NCBI RefSeq assembly: GCF_947496775.1
Contig: NZ_CANMDU010000003.1
Coordinates: forward strand, 248,001-312,000
From: an uncultured Maribacter sp.
GTDB lineage: Bacteria; Bacteroidota; Bacteroidia; Flavobacteriales; Flavobacteriaceae
Reading direction: 5' to 3'
Length of the DNA: 64,000 bases
Shown: piece after piece, positions 1 through 9,765 of the stretch
Position numbering within the stretch: the stretch's first letter is position 1
Layout: every line of letters starts with the position of its first letter
Notes under the pieces: generated by a model
Databases searched by the model: none
What the model was told of the DNA's origin: nothing
What the model saw: the letters and a program-made list of their open reading frames with translations, nothing else
Translations under genes and position numbers: made by a program

Positions 1-2
1 TG

Positions 3-407
3 GTAAGAGGTAAGTGTAATAAAATACAGGCAGTACCTAACCAATTAATTCTTATTACTAATAACCTACCTAGTGGTTATCATAGAGATTTGCAATTGGT
101 TAAAGAAGTTATTGTTCCTGCAATTCAAGAATTAAAATCTTGTTTAGACATTTTAACTTTTAGCTTAAAAGAAGTTAAAGTAAACACAGGAATTTTAGAA
201 GACCCTAAGTACGATTATCTATTTAGTGTAGACACCCTTAATGAGCTAGTATTAAGCGGAATACCTTTTAGAGATGCTTACAAAAAAATGGGTATAGAAA
301 TTAACGAAGGTACTTTTTCTCCTAAACGAGATATTAAACACACCCATGAAGGAAGTTTAGGCAACCTTTGTTTAAATGAAATTCGTGAGAAAATGAATAA
401 GGTGTAA
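3..407 (+). CDS. argH: argininosuccinate lyase, C-terminal part
   Basis: This is the 3' end of a gene that enters from the left edge. The frame is open from base 3, giving about 134 residues before the stop. The segment RGKCNKIQAVPNQ followed by LPSGYHRDLQLVKE is the typical end of the argininosuccinate lyase catalytic core and is followed by the usual helical C-terminus. The enzyme cleaves argininosuccinate to arginine and fumarate in the cytoplasm. A TTG at base 90 lies inside the gene and is not a start. A strong hairpin terminator follows, so this is the last gene of its transcript. The call is from family knowledge; the catalytic residues lie outside the window. Confidence 0.9.
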   Translation, partial: VRGKCNKIQAVPNQLILITNNLPSGYHRDLQLVKEVIVPAIQELKSCLDILTFSLKEVKVNTGILEDPKYDYLFSVDTLNELVLSGIPFRDAYKKMGIEINEGTFSPKRDIKHTHEGSLGNLCLNEIREKMNKV

Positions 408-437
408 AAGCACCCACTCCATTTTTCTTATTTTTTT

Positions 438-482
438 AAGCGGTATTTAAATAGTAGTTACTATCTAAATACCGCTTTTTTT
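438..482 (+). terminator. rho-independent terminator after argH
   Basis: A 12-bp stem, AAGCGGTATTTA pairing with TAAATACCGCTT, is extended inside by ATAG/CTAT. It is followed directly by a run of seven T. It sits 30 bases after the argH stop. Confidence 0.85.
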
Positions 483-560
483 ATGTATTAAAATGCAAAG
501 GCTATTTACAGCCTAATAACTTTCCCTGTTTTCAGCCTACTACACCTATATATGAACCTC

Positions 561-568
561 TAATTTTG
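561..568 (+). promoter_or_regulatory. possible -7 box of the surface-protein operon
   Basis: TAATTTTG matches the Bacteroidota -7 consensus TAnnTTTG. No clear -33 TTG is seen at the usual spacing, and the start codon is about 110 bases downstream. The rest of the 408-677 gap holds only the argH terminator and AT-rich sequence. Confidence 0.3.
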
Positions 569-677
569 TCTTGTTTACCTATAAAAACATAAGGTTCACA
601 ACAAAAAGACAAATTCAATTATACCATAAATCATAATAAAAAAAAAGTAACGTTACCATTTCATACCTAAACCTACT

Positions 678-3600
678 ATGATAAAACATATACTTACTAC
701 GTTCCTATTACTTTTTAGCTTTTGTGTTTTAGGGCAAGAATTTTCCTCAATCTGGAATACCAATAACACAGAAACAGGTTCTTCTGCTATCAACCAAATA
801 ACCATACCTACCAACCCCGCATATACTACTTACAATTATGATATAGATTGGGGAGATGGCTCTACAGATACTGGAGTAACAGGCAATATAACCCATGATT
901 ATGCAGCACCAGGGACCTATACAATTGAAATAAGCGGAACTTTCCCAGCTATCTATTTTAATGATGATCGGGCTAATGATAAACTAAAAATCATTGAAAT
1001 ATTAGCTTGGGGCGATATTCAATGGCGAACTATGGAGAATGCTTTCTTTGGTTGTTCTAATATGAATTTTGATTTAATTGATTCACCAGATCTTTCTCAG
1101 GTTACTTCCTTAAAACAAATGTTTAGAGGCTGTCGGTCATTTAACGGAATTGTAAATAACTGGAATACAGCTACTATTACAGACATCTCGGGTGTTTTCT
1201 ATAACGCAGAAACATTTAATAGGCCATTAGAAAATTGGACAACGAACTCGGTAACAGATATGTCTTATGCTTTTTACGAAGCTGAACTATTTAATGAACC
1301 ATTAGATAGTTGGAGTACGGGTGCTGTAATTACAATGTCTAATATGTTTAACCATGCCGAAGATTTTAATCAGAACATTAACAATTGGAATGTTAGTAAC
1401 GTAACAGACATGTCTAATTTGTTTTACTATGCCAGAACTTTTAATCAGCCTTTAGAGTTATGGAATGTTAGTAAGGTAACCACAATGGCTGGGATGTTTT
1501 ACTTATCATCATTTAACCAACCTATTAACGATTGGGAAGTAGATAATGTAACAGACTTATCTAGGATGTTTCAAAATTGTCCTTTTAATCAACCCTTAGA
1601 CAAGTGGAATGTTAGTAATGTTACAACATTAGCTAGCACGTTTGCACAAAATAATAATTTTAATCAACCTTTAAATGATTGGGATGTTAGTAAGGTAACC
1701 GACATGAGCAGAACTTTTGGTAGTGCGGGTAGCTTAAAGGCATTTAACCAACCTCTAGATCAATGGGATGTTAGTAATGTTAAAACCATGGCTGGGATGT
1801 TTGAGAGTTCTTCTTTTAACCAACCACTAAATGGGTGGGATGTTAGTAAGGTAACCAATATGAGCAATATGTTTGCCGGTTGGGCATCTACATACGTAAC
1901 TGCTTATAATCAACCACTAGACCTTTGGGATGTTAGCAGCGTTACGAACATGAGTAATATGTTTCATGATTCACGTTTTAACCAAGATATTGAAGGCTGG
2001 GAAGTTTCTAATGTTACGAATATGAGTAGTATGTTCGATAACGCAACGCAATTTAATCAGCCACTTAACGCTTGGTCAATTACTTCGCTTACCAATTTAG
2101 ATGGTATTTTTGCAAATACACCTTTGTTCAACCAACTTCTTGATAACTGGAATACTTCTGCTGTAACAAGAATGAGAAATACATTTCTAAATGCTGAAGC
2201 TTTTGACCAAGACTTATCATCTTGGGACATTTCTTCCGTTACATCTATGACATCTATGTTATCCAACTCTGGATTATCCGAGGAAAATTATGACGCTACT
2301 TTAATCGGTTGGGCCACCCAAACCGTAGAAGATGATGTTGACTTAGGAGCAACAGGCTTAAAATATTGTGATGGTAGACTTGCAAGACTAGAACTTATTG
2401 ATAACCATAATTGGACTATAACTGGAGACATTGTTAACTGTACAAATGTATTTTGCACTACAATTACAAACCCTGCTGAAGGAGATACAAATGTTCCTGC
2501 AAATTCTAACATACATTGGGCTGCCGCACCAAATGCTACCGGTTACTATATTGACTTAGAGGTGGAAAGAGGTGGAGTCCGTAGCTTTGTAAATATCAGT
2601 GGAAGCCCCGCAAATAATTATGATGTTGGCAACATACAAATTTTAACTTTTACCAACGAATTTACTCCAGGCGATACTATTTTCATTACCGTTACACCTT
2701 ATAATGGTGAAGGCCCGGCAGTTGGCTGTGAAGAATTCAGTTTTACCGTAGTACCCTCATGGGTCAATAGTCCAGCTGCCTATAAATTTACGATAGATAC
2801 TAGATTTGGGCATACTTACGGCACTGACCAGTATGATTTTAGAATACAAAGAAATTCTAGTTACAGCTATAATTACTCCGTTGATTGGGGAGATAGTGAA
2901 TACAACAACAATGTAACGAATGATATTAGACACATATACAATACGCCGGGCATATATACGATTTCCATAATTGGTGATTTCCCTGCTCCTTATCATTACT
3001 ATGGAGATGCTGACGAAGTAATTTCTATTGATCAGTGGGGTACACATGAGTATCAATCTATGAAAAGAGCTTGCTTTGGCTGTGAAAATATGGAGTACAA
3101 TGCTACTGATGTTCCAGACCTTACCCTTGTTACTGATATGTCCGAAATGTTTGAAGACACAAATTTGTTCAACGGTAATATTGATAATTGGGATGTTCGT
3201 AACGTAACCCTTATGAACGATGCCTTTAAAGGTGCTCATGTTTTTAACCAACCATTGAATAGTTGGGATGTTAGTAAAGTAACCAATATGTCTAGCATGT
3301 TTTACGCCGCTAGAGAATTTAACCAACCCTTGGACACTTGGGTTACCAGTGAAGTTACAAATATGGCTTCTATGTTCTATGATGCAGAAGCATTTAACCA
3401 ACCCTTAGATTGGGATGTATCCAAGGTTACTTCCATGAGTGGTATGTTCGCATCTACAAATGAATTTAACCAAAATATAGATGATTGGGATGTATCCTCC
3501 GTTACCAATATGAACTCTATGTTTAGTAGCGCAATAGCATTCAATGAACCCTTAAACCAATGGAATGTATCCTCAGTCACTACCATGAGTTCTATGTTTA

Positions 3601-6600
3601 GCAACGCAGAAGTTTTTAATCAACCTTTAAACGATTGGATCGTTTCTTCTGTTACTACTATGAGTTCCATGTTTAGTAATGCTGAGGTTTTTAATCAAAA
3701 TATAGACAGCTGGCTAGTAACTAATGTGACAGATATGTCTTCCATGTTTAATTCTGCTATTAGTTTTAACGAACCATTGAATAGTTGGGATGTGAACTCT
3801 GTAGTAAATATGAGTAACATGTTTAATGAGGCGGAAGTTTTTAACCAGCCATTAAATAGTTGGGATGTAAGTGCTGTTGCTAATATGACTTCTATGTTTG
3901 AAGGTGCTTTAATGTTTGATCAACCCCTAAATTCTTGGAATGTTTCCTCTGTAACTTTAATGGAGTCTATGTTTGAAGATGCTGCCGTTTTCAATCAACC
4001 TATAAATAATTGGAATACTTCTGTGGTAACCAATTTTGAAGCCATGTTTAAAAACGCCTTGGTTTTTAATGAACCATTATCTAATTGGAACACCGGAGAG
4101 GCTTTAACAATGGAAGATATGTTTATGGGAGCTTCGGCCTTCAATCAAAATATAGACTCTTGGGATGTTTCTTTTGTAACAACAATGGAGGCTATGTTTA
4201 ATGGTGCTACCAGTTATAACCAAACTATGAACTCATGGAATGTAGCTTCTGTAACCACCATGGAAGATATGTTTAAAGGCGCAATAGCCTTTAATGAAAA
4301 TATTAGCGATTGGAATGTACGTGGTGTTACCACCATGGAAGAAATGTTTAGTGGTGCAACTGCGTTTAATCAGAATTTAAATGACTGGCGTATTTCTGGA
4401 GTAAATACAATGGATTATATGTTTAGAGACGCATCGGCATACAACCAACCTATGAATTTATGGAATTTAGGTACTGTAAGCATGCGTTCTGCTTTCTATA
4501 ATGCCATTGCTTTAAACCAAAGTTTAGCTGAATGGGATGTAAGTAGCGTAACCGATATGCGAGATATGCTAGATAATACGGCGCTAATTAGAGAAAATTA
4601 CGACAACACCTTAATAGCTTGGTCAGAACAAAATTTAAATAGTGGAATTACCCTTGGTGCAGAAGGCCTACCCTATTGCGATTCGCAAGAAGAAAGACAA
4701 TCTATGATAGACAATTTTGGGTGGACATTTAACCAAGATGTTCGCGAATGTCCCATACCAGATTGTATACTATTAACATCTCCGCTCAATGGTGATACAG
4801 ATGTACCAGTAAATACAAATATTACATGGGAACACGCATTATACGCAGAAGGATATCGTTTAACGGTAGGAACCACATCTGAAGGTAATGATATTGTAAA
4901 TAATGCCACTATAACCAATGAAACCTCATACGAGTTTGCATCCGATTTCAATACTGGAGATGTAGTCTACGTAACCTTAATTCCTTTTAATACAGAAGGA
5001 GATGCTGTTGGTCCTTGTACCGAAGAAAGTTTTACTATATCTACCAGTCCAGCAACCATTCCTGAATGTACCAATCTAACAGACCCTTTGCATGCCGCAA
5101 CAGATGTTGTTGTAACTACAGATTTAAGTTGGAACCCAATTTCTAATGCAGATGGTTATAAAATAACCGCAGGAACCTCATCTGGGGCAAACGACATTTT
5201 AAATGCAGAAGACGTAGGAAACGTTACCAGTTTGGACCTTACAACAAATTTACCTGAAGACAGTGATATTTTCGTTACTATAATTCCATATAATGACCAA
5301 GGTGATGCAACTTTGTGTACCGAAGAACGTTTCCATACCCAAATTATACCAGTACCACCAACATGTACCAATTTAACTTCTCCATTAAGTGGCGCAACGG
5401 ATGTTGCCATAGACTCCCATTTAAGCTGGACAGCAATAAGTAACGCTACAGGATATTTGGTTACTGTTGGTACTACATCTGGTGGAATTGAAATAGTAAA
5501 CAATATTGACGTAGGTAATTTTACCACCTATGATATTCCTGAAGATTTACAAGAAGGTAGAATGCATTACGTAACTATTATTCCGTATAATGCAGAAGGT
5601 GATGCTATAGGTTGTATGGAAGAAACCTTTACTACAGGAGATTCTACAAGTCCGCCATCATGCACCGTTTTAACAGCGCCTATAAATGGAGCAACAGCCG
5701 TAAATCCTACCACCAATTTAAGTTGGACAGGATTAGCATCTGCAACAGGCTATAAACTGTCCGTTGGCTCATCTTCTGGAAGTTCGGATATTTTCACAGG
5801 TGATGTAGGTGATGTATTAACCCACGACCTTGCAACCAACCTACCGGAAAGTACTATTATTTATGTTACTATAACTCCATATAATATTAGTGGGGATGCT
5901 ATTAGTTGCTCTGAAGAAAGTTTTACCACAGACGGAGTACCTTTATGTACTACCTTGTTAACACCTGCAGATGGTGCTACAAATATACCAGTAGACACAA
6001 ATATTGAGTGGAATGCCAGCGGTAATACAGATGGTTACAAACTAACCGTAAATGCAAGTAGCAGTACTAGTAATAACGTAACCGATTTTGATGTAACCTC
6101 TGGTACTACTTATACCTTTGTAAATGATTTTGAACAAGGAGAAACAGTCACAGTAACCGTTATACCATATAATGAAGTTGGGGATGCTATTGGGTGTACT
6201 TCGGAGAGCTTTACGATTAAACCTGTACCATCATGCACAAACATAACTTTACCTGTTGATGGTGCAATAGATGTTGCTGTAGATACTAATTTAGAATGGA
6301 ATGCTATTGCAAATGCCACAGCATATAGGTTAAGTGTTTCTGCTAGTAGTAGTACAACTAACAATGTTACAGATTTTGATACTACCGCTACAAACTATAA
6401 TTTTTCTAATGATTTTGAACAAGGAGAAACCGTTACGGTTACTATAACACCATATAATGAAATTGGCGATGCTATTGGGTGTTCTTCGGAAAGTTTTACA
6501 ATTAAAACTGTACCACTATGTACTAATCTTATTAGCCCATTAAATGGAGCTGTAGTGGCAAATGTTAATGAAATTTCTTGGAATGAAATTACGGATGCAG

Positions 6601-7670
6601 ATGGTTATACAATAAACATTTCTGGAAGCAGTACTACGGCAAACAATGAAACCGATTTAGTGGTAACAGGTACAACACATATTTTTGCTAATTCATTTGG
6701 CCCAGGAGAAATAGTAACAGTTACAATAATACCTTATAATGAAGTTGGCGATGCCGTTGGGTGTTCTTCGGAAAGTTTTACGGTAAGACCAATACCTTCT
6801 TGTACAAATTTAGTATCTCCATTAAACAATGCAACTGAAGTTTCGGTTATCACAGACATTTCTTGGAACACAAGTTTTGATGCAGATGGATATAGAATTT
6901 CTGTAGGCACTTCATTAGGAGGTAACGACATTGTTAATAATGAAGATGTTGCTTCTTTAACCAATTATACTTTTGCTGAGGATTTACCTTCCGAAAGTTT
7001 AATTTATGTAACTATTACACCATACAATACATCTGGAAGTGCTATTGGTTGTATTTCTGAAAGTTTTGAGACGGAAATAACAGTTCCTGAATGTTCCCCA
7101 TTATCTAGCCCTTTTAATGGCGAAAATGATGTTCCTTTAGAGACTACCATTTCTTGGGAAGAAGTAGAAAAAACAGATGGATATCGCTTATCCATTGGTA
7201 CAACTCCAAGAGGAACCGATTTAGTTAACAACCAAGAAATGGGTACAGAAACGAGCTACACCAATAATCAAGAATATCCTTTTAATACGCAGATTTACGT
7301 AACAATTACACCTTATAACAGTAAGGGAGATGCAGTACAATGTGAAAACCAATCTTTTACTACAGTAATTCCAGAAGATGAAACTGACTACGGGTTTTCA
7401 CCAGACGGAGATGGTATAAATGAGTATTGGCATATTGATAATATTGAGTATTACCCGGAAAATGTAGTGATGATTTATAATAGATGGGGAGACGCGGTAT
7501 TTGAAATTAAAAATTACAATAATACATCTGCCGTTTTCCGAGGAGATGCAAACCTAAAGACCAAAATGGGTGCAGGCAGACTACCTTCAGGAACATACTT
7601 CTTTACTATTCAAGTTGAAGGAGAGTCTATTCTTAAAAAAACAAAAGGATTCTTAGTTATAAAGCGTTAA
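678..7670 (+). CDS. giant T9SS-secreted surface protein with BspA-type (DUF285) repeats
   Basis: This 2330-residue secreted protein has a signal peptide (about residues 1-19). It consists of two cycles of a PKD-like domain (WGDG near residue 60, WGDS near 740) followed by an array of 25-26-residue repeats of the form FNQPL-xxWDVSxVTxMxxMF. I count about 15 repeats in the first array (residues 117-540) and 19 in the second (794-1310). One fibronectin/Ig-like domain ends the first cycle. Nine more, each starting with Cys-Thr-x-Leu and ending PYN-x-x-GDAxxC, follow the second cycle (1360-2230). The last 90 or so residues (SPDGDGINEYW, YNRWGD, GTYFFTI, KGFLVIKR) form the CHU_C/type B T9SS sorting domain. 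Such proteins are exported by the gliding/T9SS machinery and sit on the cell surface; an adhesive role is inferred. A PorP/SprF gene follows after 4 bases. Confidence 0.9.
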   Translation: MIKHILTTFLLLFSFCVLGQEFSSIWNTNNTETGSSAINQITIPTNPAYTTYNYDIDWGDGSTDTGVTGNITHDYAAPGTYTIEISGTFPAIYFNDDRANDKLKIIEILAWGDIQWRTMENAFFGCSNMNFDLIDSPDLSQVTSLKQMFRGCRSFNGIVNNWNTATITDISGVFYNAETFNRPLENWTTNSVTDMSYAFYEAELFNEPLDSWSTGAVITMSNMFNHAEDFNQNINNWNVSNVTDMSNLFYYARTFNQPLELWNVSKVTTMAGMFYLSSFNQPINDWEVDNVTDLSRMFQNCPFNQPLDKWNVSNVTTLASTFAQNNNFNQPLNDWDVSKVTDMSRTFGSAGSLKAFNQPLDQWDVSNVKTMAGMFESSSFNQPLNGWDVSKVTNMSNMFAGWASTYVTAYNQPLDLWDVSSVTNMSNMFHDSRFNQDIEGWEVSNVTNMSSMFDNATQFNQPLNAWSITSLTNLDGIFANTPLFNQLLDNWNTSAVTRMRNTFLNAEAFDQDLSSWDISSVTSMTSMLSNSGLSEENYDATLIGWATQTVEDDVDLGATGLKYCDGRLARLELIDNHNWTITGDIVNCTNVFCTTITNPAEGDTNVPANSNIHWAAAPNATGYYIDLEVERGGVRSFVNISGSPANNYDVGNIQILTFTNEFTPGDTIFITVTPYNGEGPAVGCEEFSFTVVPSWVNSPAAYKFTIDTRFGHTYGTDQYDFRIQRNSSYSYNYSVDWGDSEYNNNVTNDIRHIYNTPGIYTISIIGDFPAPYHYYGDADEVISIDQWGTHEYQSMKRACFGCENMEYNATDVPDLTLVTDMSEMFEDTNLFNGNIDNWDVRNVTLMNDAFKGAHVFNQPLNSWDVSKVTNMSSMFYAAREFNQPLDTWVTSEVTNMASMFYDAEAFNQPLDWDVSKVTSMSGMFASTNEFNQNIDDWDVSSVTNMNSMFSSAIAFNEPLNQWNVSSVTTMSSMFSNAEVFNQPLNDWIVSSVTTMSSMFSNAEVFNQNIDSWLVTNVTDMSSMFNSAISFNEPLNSWDVNSVVNMSNMFNEAEVFNQPLNSWDVSAVANMTSMFEGALMFDQPLNSWNVSSVTLMESMFEDAAVFNQPINNWNTSVVTNFEAMFKNALVFNEPLSNWNTGEALTMEDMFMGASAFNQNIDSWDVSFVTTMEAMFNGATSYNQTMNSWNVASVTTMEDMFKGAIAFNENISDWNVRGVTTMEEMFSGATAFNQNLNDWRISGVNTMDYMFRDASAYNQPMNLWNLGTVSMRSAFYNAIALNQSLAEWDVSSVTDMRDMLDNTALIRENYDNTLIAWSEQNLNSGITLGAEGLPYCDSQEERQSMIDNFGWTFNQDVRECPIPDCILLTSPLNGDTDVPVNTNITWEHALYAEGYRLTVGTTSEGNDIVNNATITNETSYEFASDFNTGDVVYVTLIPFNTEGDAVGPCTEESFTISTSPATIPECTNLTDPLHAATDVVVTTDLSWNPISNADGYKITAGTSSGANDILNAEDVGNVTSLDLTTNLPEDSDIFVTIIPYNDQGDATLCTEERFHTQIIPVPPTCTNLTSPLSGATDVAIDSHLSWTAISNATGYLVTVGTTSGGIEIVNNIDVGNFTTYDIPEDLQEGRMHYVTIIPYNAEGDAIGCMEETFTTGDSTSPPSCTVLTAPINGATAVNPTTNLSWTGLASATGYKLSVGSSSGSSDIFTGDVGDVLTHDLATNLPESTIIYVTITPYNISGDAISCSEESFTTDGVPLCTTLLTPADGATNIPVDTNIEWNASGNTDGYKLTVNASSSTSNNVTDFDVTSGTTYTFVNDFEQGETVTVTVIPYNEVGDAIGCTSESFTIKPVPSCTNITLPVDGAIDVAVDTNLEWNAIANATAYRLSVSASSSTTNNVTDFDTTATNYNFSNDFEQGETVTVTITPYNEIGDAIGCSSESFTIKTVPLCTNLISPLNGAVVANVNEISWNEITDADGYTINISGSSTTANNETDLVVTGTTHIFANSFGPGEIVTVTIIPYNEVGDAVGCSSESFTVRPIPSCTNLVSPLNNATEVSVITDISWNTSFDADGYRISVGTSLGGNDIVNNEDVASLTNYTFAEDLPSESLIYVTITPYNTSGSAIGCISESFETEITVPECSPLSSPFNGENDVPLETTISWEEVEKTDGYRLSIGTTPRGTDLVNNQEMGTETSYTNNQEYPFNTQIYVTITPYNSKGDAVQCENQSFTTVIPEDETDYGFSPDGDGINEYWHIDNIEYYPENVVMIYNRWGDAVFEIKNYNNTSAVFRGDANLKTKMGAGRLPSGTYFFTIQVEGESILKKTKGFLVIKR
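1140..2290 (+). repeat. first DUF285 repeat array, about 15 units of 75-78 bases
   Basis: Coding tandem repeats within the giant surface protein. Each unit encodes a W-[DN]-V-S-x-V-T-x-M segment and an FNQPL segment. Some units carry insertions, for example near 1720-1740 and 1870-1905. Sequence identity between units is low at DNA level. Confidence 0.8.
3186..4610 (+). repeat. second DUF285 repeat array, about 19 units
   Basis: Same repeat family as the first array and more regular, with a 75-base period over most of its length. The unit at about 3400 is one codon short (NQPLD directly followed by WDV). Confidence 0.8.
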
Positions 7671-7674
7671 TACC

Positions 7675-8607
7675 ATGAAATTAAACAAAAAAATTGGCGC
7701 TTTAGCACTAGGTGTTATACTGTCGTTCGTATCTTATAATTCTTTGTTCGCGCAACAAACCCCAACCTTTGCTGAGTATAGTTACAATCCGTTTATGATT
7801 AATGGCGCGTATGCCGGACTTACTCAAAATCCAGAATTCTCACTTAGCAACTCTGGTTTTTTAAACGATTTGGAAGGAAGTCCTAGAACTTTCTCTCTTA
7901 GTGGACATGGGTCCGTAAATAGAAACAAAGTTGGCCTTGGAGCCGGTATTATCCGAGATCAAATAGGAGTAACTACTTCAACAAGTTTTTTTGCCGCATA
8001 CTCCTATAAAATATTTTTTGATTTTAAGAGTAATAGACCATATTGGCAATTATACGACGCGGGGGTATTATCCTTTAGTATTACTGCAGGATTACAACAG
8101 TACCAAGATAATTTAACCCAATTGGGTATTGTTGGTGATCCAAATTTCGCGCAAGACATTAATTCATCCATTCCAACTATTGGTTTAGGCTTCTTATTTA
8201 ACCATGCTTCCTTTTATGTTGGCTTTTCTACTCCAAATGTGTTAGGAGATGCCCTAGCTACTGATGATAACTTAAATTTGAACAGTCCGTATTATGGTTA
8301 TTTTGGGTATCGTTTCTTTAATAACATTTTTCAAGATTTAATGATAAAACCCAATATCCTACTTAAATATGAAAATGGAGCGGCATTACAAACAGATTTC
8401 AATATATCAGTAAGTTTTAAAAATAAATTTGAAATTGGTACTGGATATAGAAGTACCAATTCTATAAATTTTTTAGCAGGCATTTATTTGTTCGACAATA
8501 TTAGAGCCATATACAACTATAATTTAGCAACTAATGATTCTCCTCTTGGTAATACGCATGGGTTTATTTTAAGTTACCAATTTGGAGATGGTTACGCTAT
8601 AGATTAA
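7675..8607 (+). CDS. PorP/SprF family type IX secretion membrane protein
   Basis: This 310-residue outer-membrane protein has a signal peptide ending near SLFAQQ. The mature start (TPTFAEYSYNPFMINGAYAG) is the hallmark of PorP/SprF proteins. The rest is rich in aromatic beta strands, as expected for a barrel of the OmpA/PorP type, and ends in a glycine-rich strand. It starts 4 bases after the stop of the giant T9SS substrate and is surely cotranscribed with it. In Flavobacteria, SprF-like proteins are encoded next to type B sorting-domain substrates and are needed to export or attach the partner. The general role is well founded; the pairing with this substrate is inferred from adjacency. Confidence 0.92.
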   Translation: MKLNKKIGALALGVILSFVSYNSLFAQQTPTFAEYSYNPFMINGAYAGLTQNPEFSLSNSGFLNDLEGSPRTFSLSGHGSVNRNKVGLGAGIIRDQIGVTTSTSFFAAYSYKIFFDFKSNRPYWQLYDAGVLSFSITAGLQQYQDNLTQLGIVGDPNFAQDINSSIPTIGLGFLFNHASFYVGFSTPNVLGDALATDDNLNLNSPYYGYFGYRFFNNIFQDLMIKPNILLKYENGAALQTDFNISVSFKNKFEIGTGYRSTNSINFLAGIYLFDNIRAIYNYNLATNDSPLGNTHGFILSYQFGDGYAID

Positions 8608-8616
8608 ATTACTACT

Positions 8617-9156
8617 ATGACTTTAAAAAAAATAATAATTGGATTACTAATACTTAGCGCAATTATTATTGTTAGCTCTTTTTTTTTAGTATTTAGGACA
8701 AAAACCAAAGACTTATCTACTAAATACCCCTATAATACTATTATTAATAAAAGTTTAAAAACCAAGCAAGAATGCTATATAACCATACATAAACACGCTT
8801 TAGAAAACCCTTATATTTTAGATTTGACTAATTCTAATTTTTATGAGACTTCAGATTCAATTTATAAAATCCCAATTGGAACAATTTTAAAAATAGAAAG
8901 TACTAAGGCATTTACAACACCTGTTAGCGGATCTACCCACTGTATGGTGCTAGGTAGTGTATACCTTAACGAAATTAAAGAAACTGTAAAATTTGAGTTT
9001 TTCTGGGGAGAAAATCCTACCTACGGTCTTTATGACCATGATGATAATTACGATATATACCCTCTTGCTCCGTGGCAAGAAAAGCCATTGCCTTTTAAGT
9101 ATTTTTGGGATGGTAGAAAAGAGCCTCATGATTGGGAAAAATGGAATGCTAACTAA
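8617..9156 (+). CDS. small membrane-anchored protein of unknown function
   Basis: A 179-residue protein with one N-terminal transmembrane helix (about residues 5-26) and a short basic stretch after it. The remainder is soluble and presumably periplasmic. I recognise no family. It contains an aromatic/acidic tail (YGLYDHDDNYDIYP and a WDGR near the end). It begins 9 bases after the PorP/SprF stop, so it belongs to the same transcription unit and may accompany surface-protein export, but this is only context. Confidence 0.7.
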   Translation: MTLKKIIIGLLILSAIIIVSSFFLVFRTKTKDLSTKYPYNTIINKSLKTKQECYITIHKHALENPYILDLTNSNFYETSDSIYKIPIGTILKIESTKAFTTPVSGSTHCMVLGSVYLNEIKETVKFEFFWGENPTYGLYDHDDNYDIYPLAPWQEKPLPFKYFWDGRKEPHDWEKWNAN

Positions 9157-9168
9157 TACTCTTTTACA

Positions 9169-9765
9169 TTGAAAAAAAACATATTCTTATTTTTAATAGC
9201 TTTTCAGTTAATTCAAGGCTGCAATACCTCAAACAAAGAAAAAACTGGTATTACCATTTCTTATGAAAAAGAAGTAATAGAAGTAACCGATTTTTTTGAA
9301 AACGGCGATGTATTGTTAACTGGTAAACTTATTAATAACAAAAAAAATGGCAAATGGGTACGCTATTACAGCAATGGCAAAATATTTAAAATAGAAACTT
9401 TTAAAGATGATGTTTTAGAAGGCGAATGGAAAGTCTATCATTTTAACGGGCAATTATATTTTGGTGGAAATCATAAAAACAACTACAAAGATGGTACTTG
9501 GAAACATTATGCAAAGGATGGTACCCTAAAATATGTACGAATTTATAATCCAGAGGGGAATACTGGGGAATGGAAATATTACTACGATTCAGGGGAAATA
9601 TCCGATATTGAAAATTATGAAAACGGAAAACCTAACGGTAGATGGATTTCTTACTTTAAAAATGGTCAAATTCATGATAAAGGTGATTATAAAAATGGTA
9701 AAAAAATAGGTGTTTGGAAAATTTATGACCACAAAGGTCATTTATTAAAGACTACTATTTTTTAA
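9169..9765 (+). CDS. MORN-repeat (YwqK-type) lipoprotein
   Basis: A 198-residue protein starting with TTG, 12 bases after the previous stop. The signal peptide ends in a lipobox (LIQGC), giving a mature Cys near residue 18. The body is built of about six MORN-2 units of the type G-x-W-x-x-Y-[YF]-x-[ND]-G-x (GKWVRYYSNGK, GEWKVYHFNGQ, GTWKHYAKDGT, GEWKYYYDSGE, GRWISYFKNGQ, GVWKIYDHKGH). The family is often labelled a toxin-antitoxin YwqK antitoxin, but in Bacteroidota such lipoproteins are common and their role is unproven. Its 3' end overlaps the convergent MocR gene by 21 bases. It is the last gene of the unit that starts with the giant surface protein. Confidence 0.85.
   Translation: MKKNIFLFLIAFQLIQGCNTSNKEKTGITISYEKEVIEVTDFFENGDVLLTGKLINNKKNGKWVRYYSNGKIFKIETFKDDVLEGEWKVYHFNGQLYFGGNHKNNYKDGTWKHYAKDGTLKYVRIYNPEGNTGEWKYYYDSGEISDIENYENGKPNGRWISYFKNGQIHDKGDYKNGKKIGVWKIYDHKGHLLKTTIF

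Noticed and set aside
2757-3401. A 214-residue minus-strand open frame and several smaller minus-strand frames inside the giant surface-protein gene
   Set aside because: They lie antisense to a clearly coding repeat array and owe their length to its biased, periodic codons; no family resemblance.
1140-4610. Regular 75-base periodicity that could suggest a CRISPR or satellite array
   Set aside because: The period is coding and repeats are conserved only at protein level; there are no short identical repeats with unique spacers.
9169-9765. A toxin-antitoxin pair based on the YwqK-type label
   Set aside because: No toxin partner is adjacent; the protein is a lipoprotein and the preceding gene is an unrelated membrane protein.
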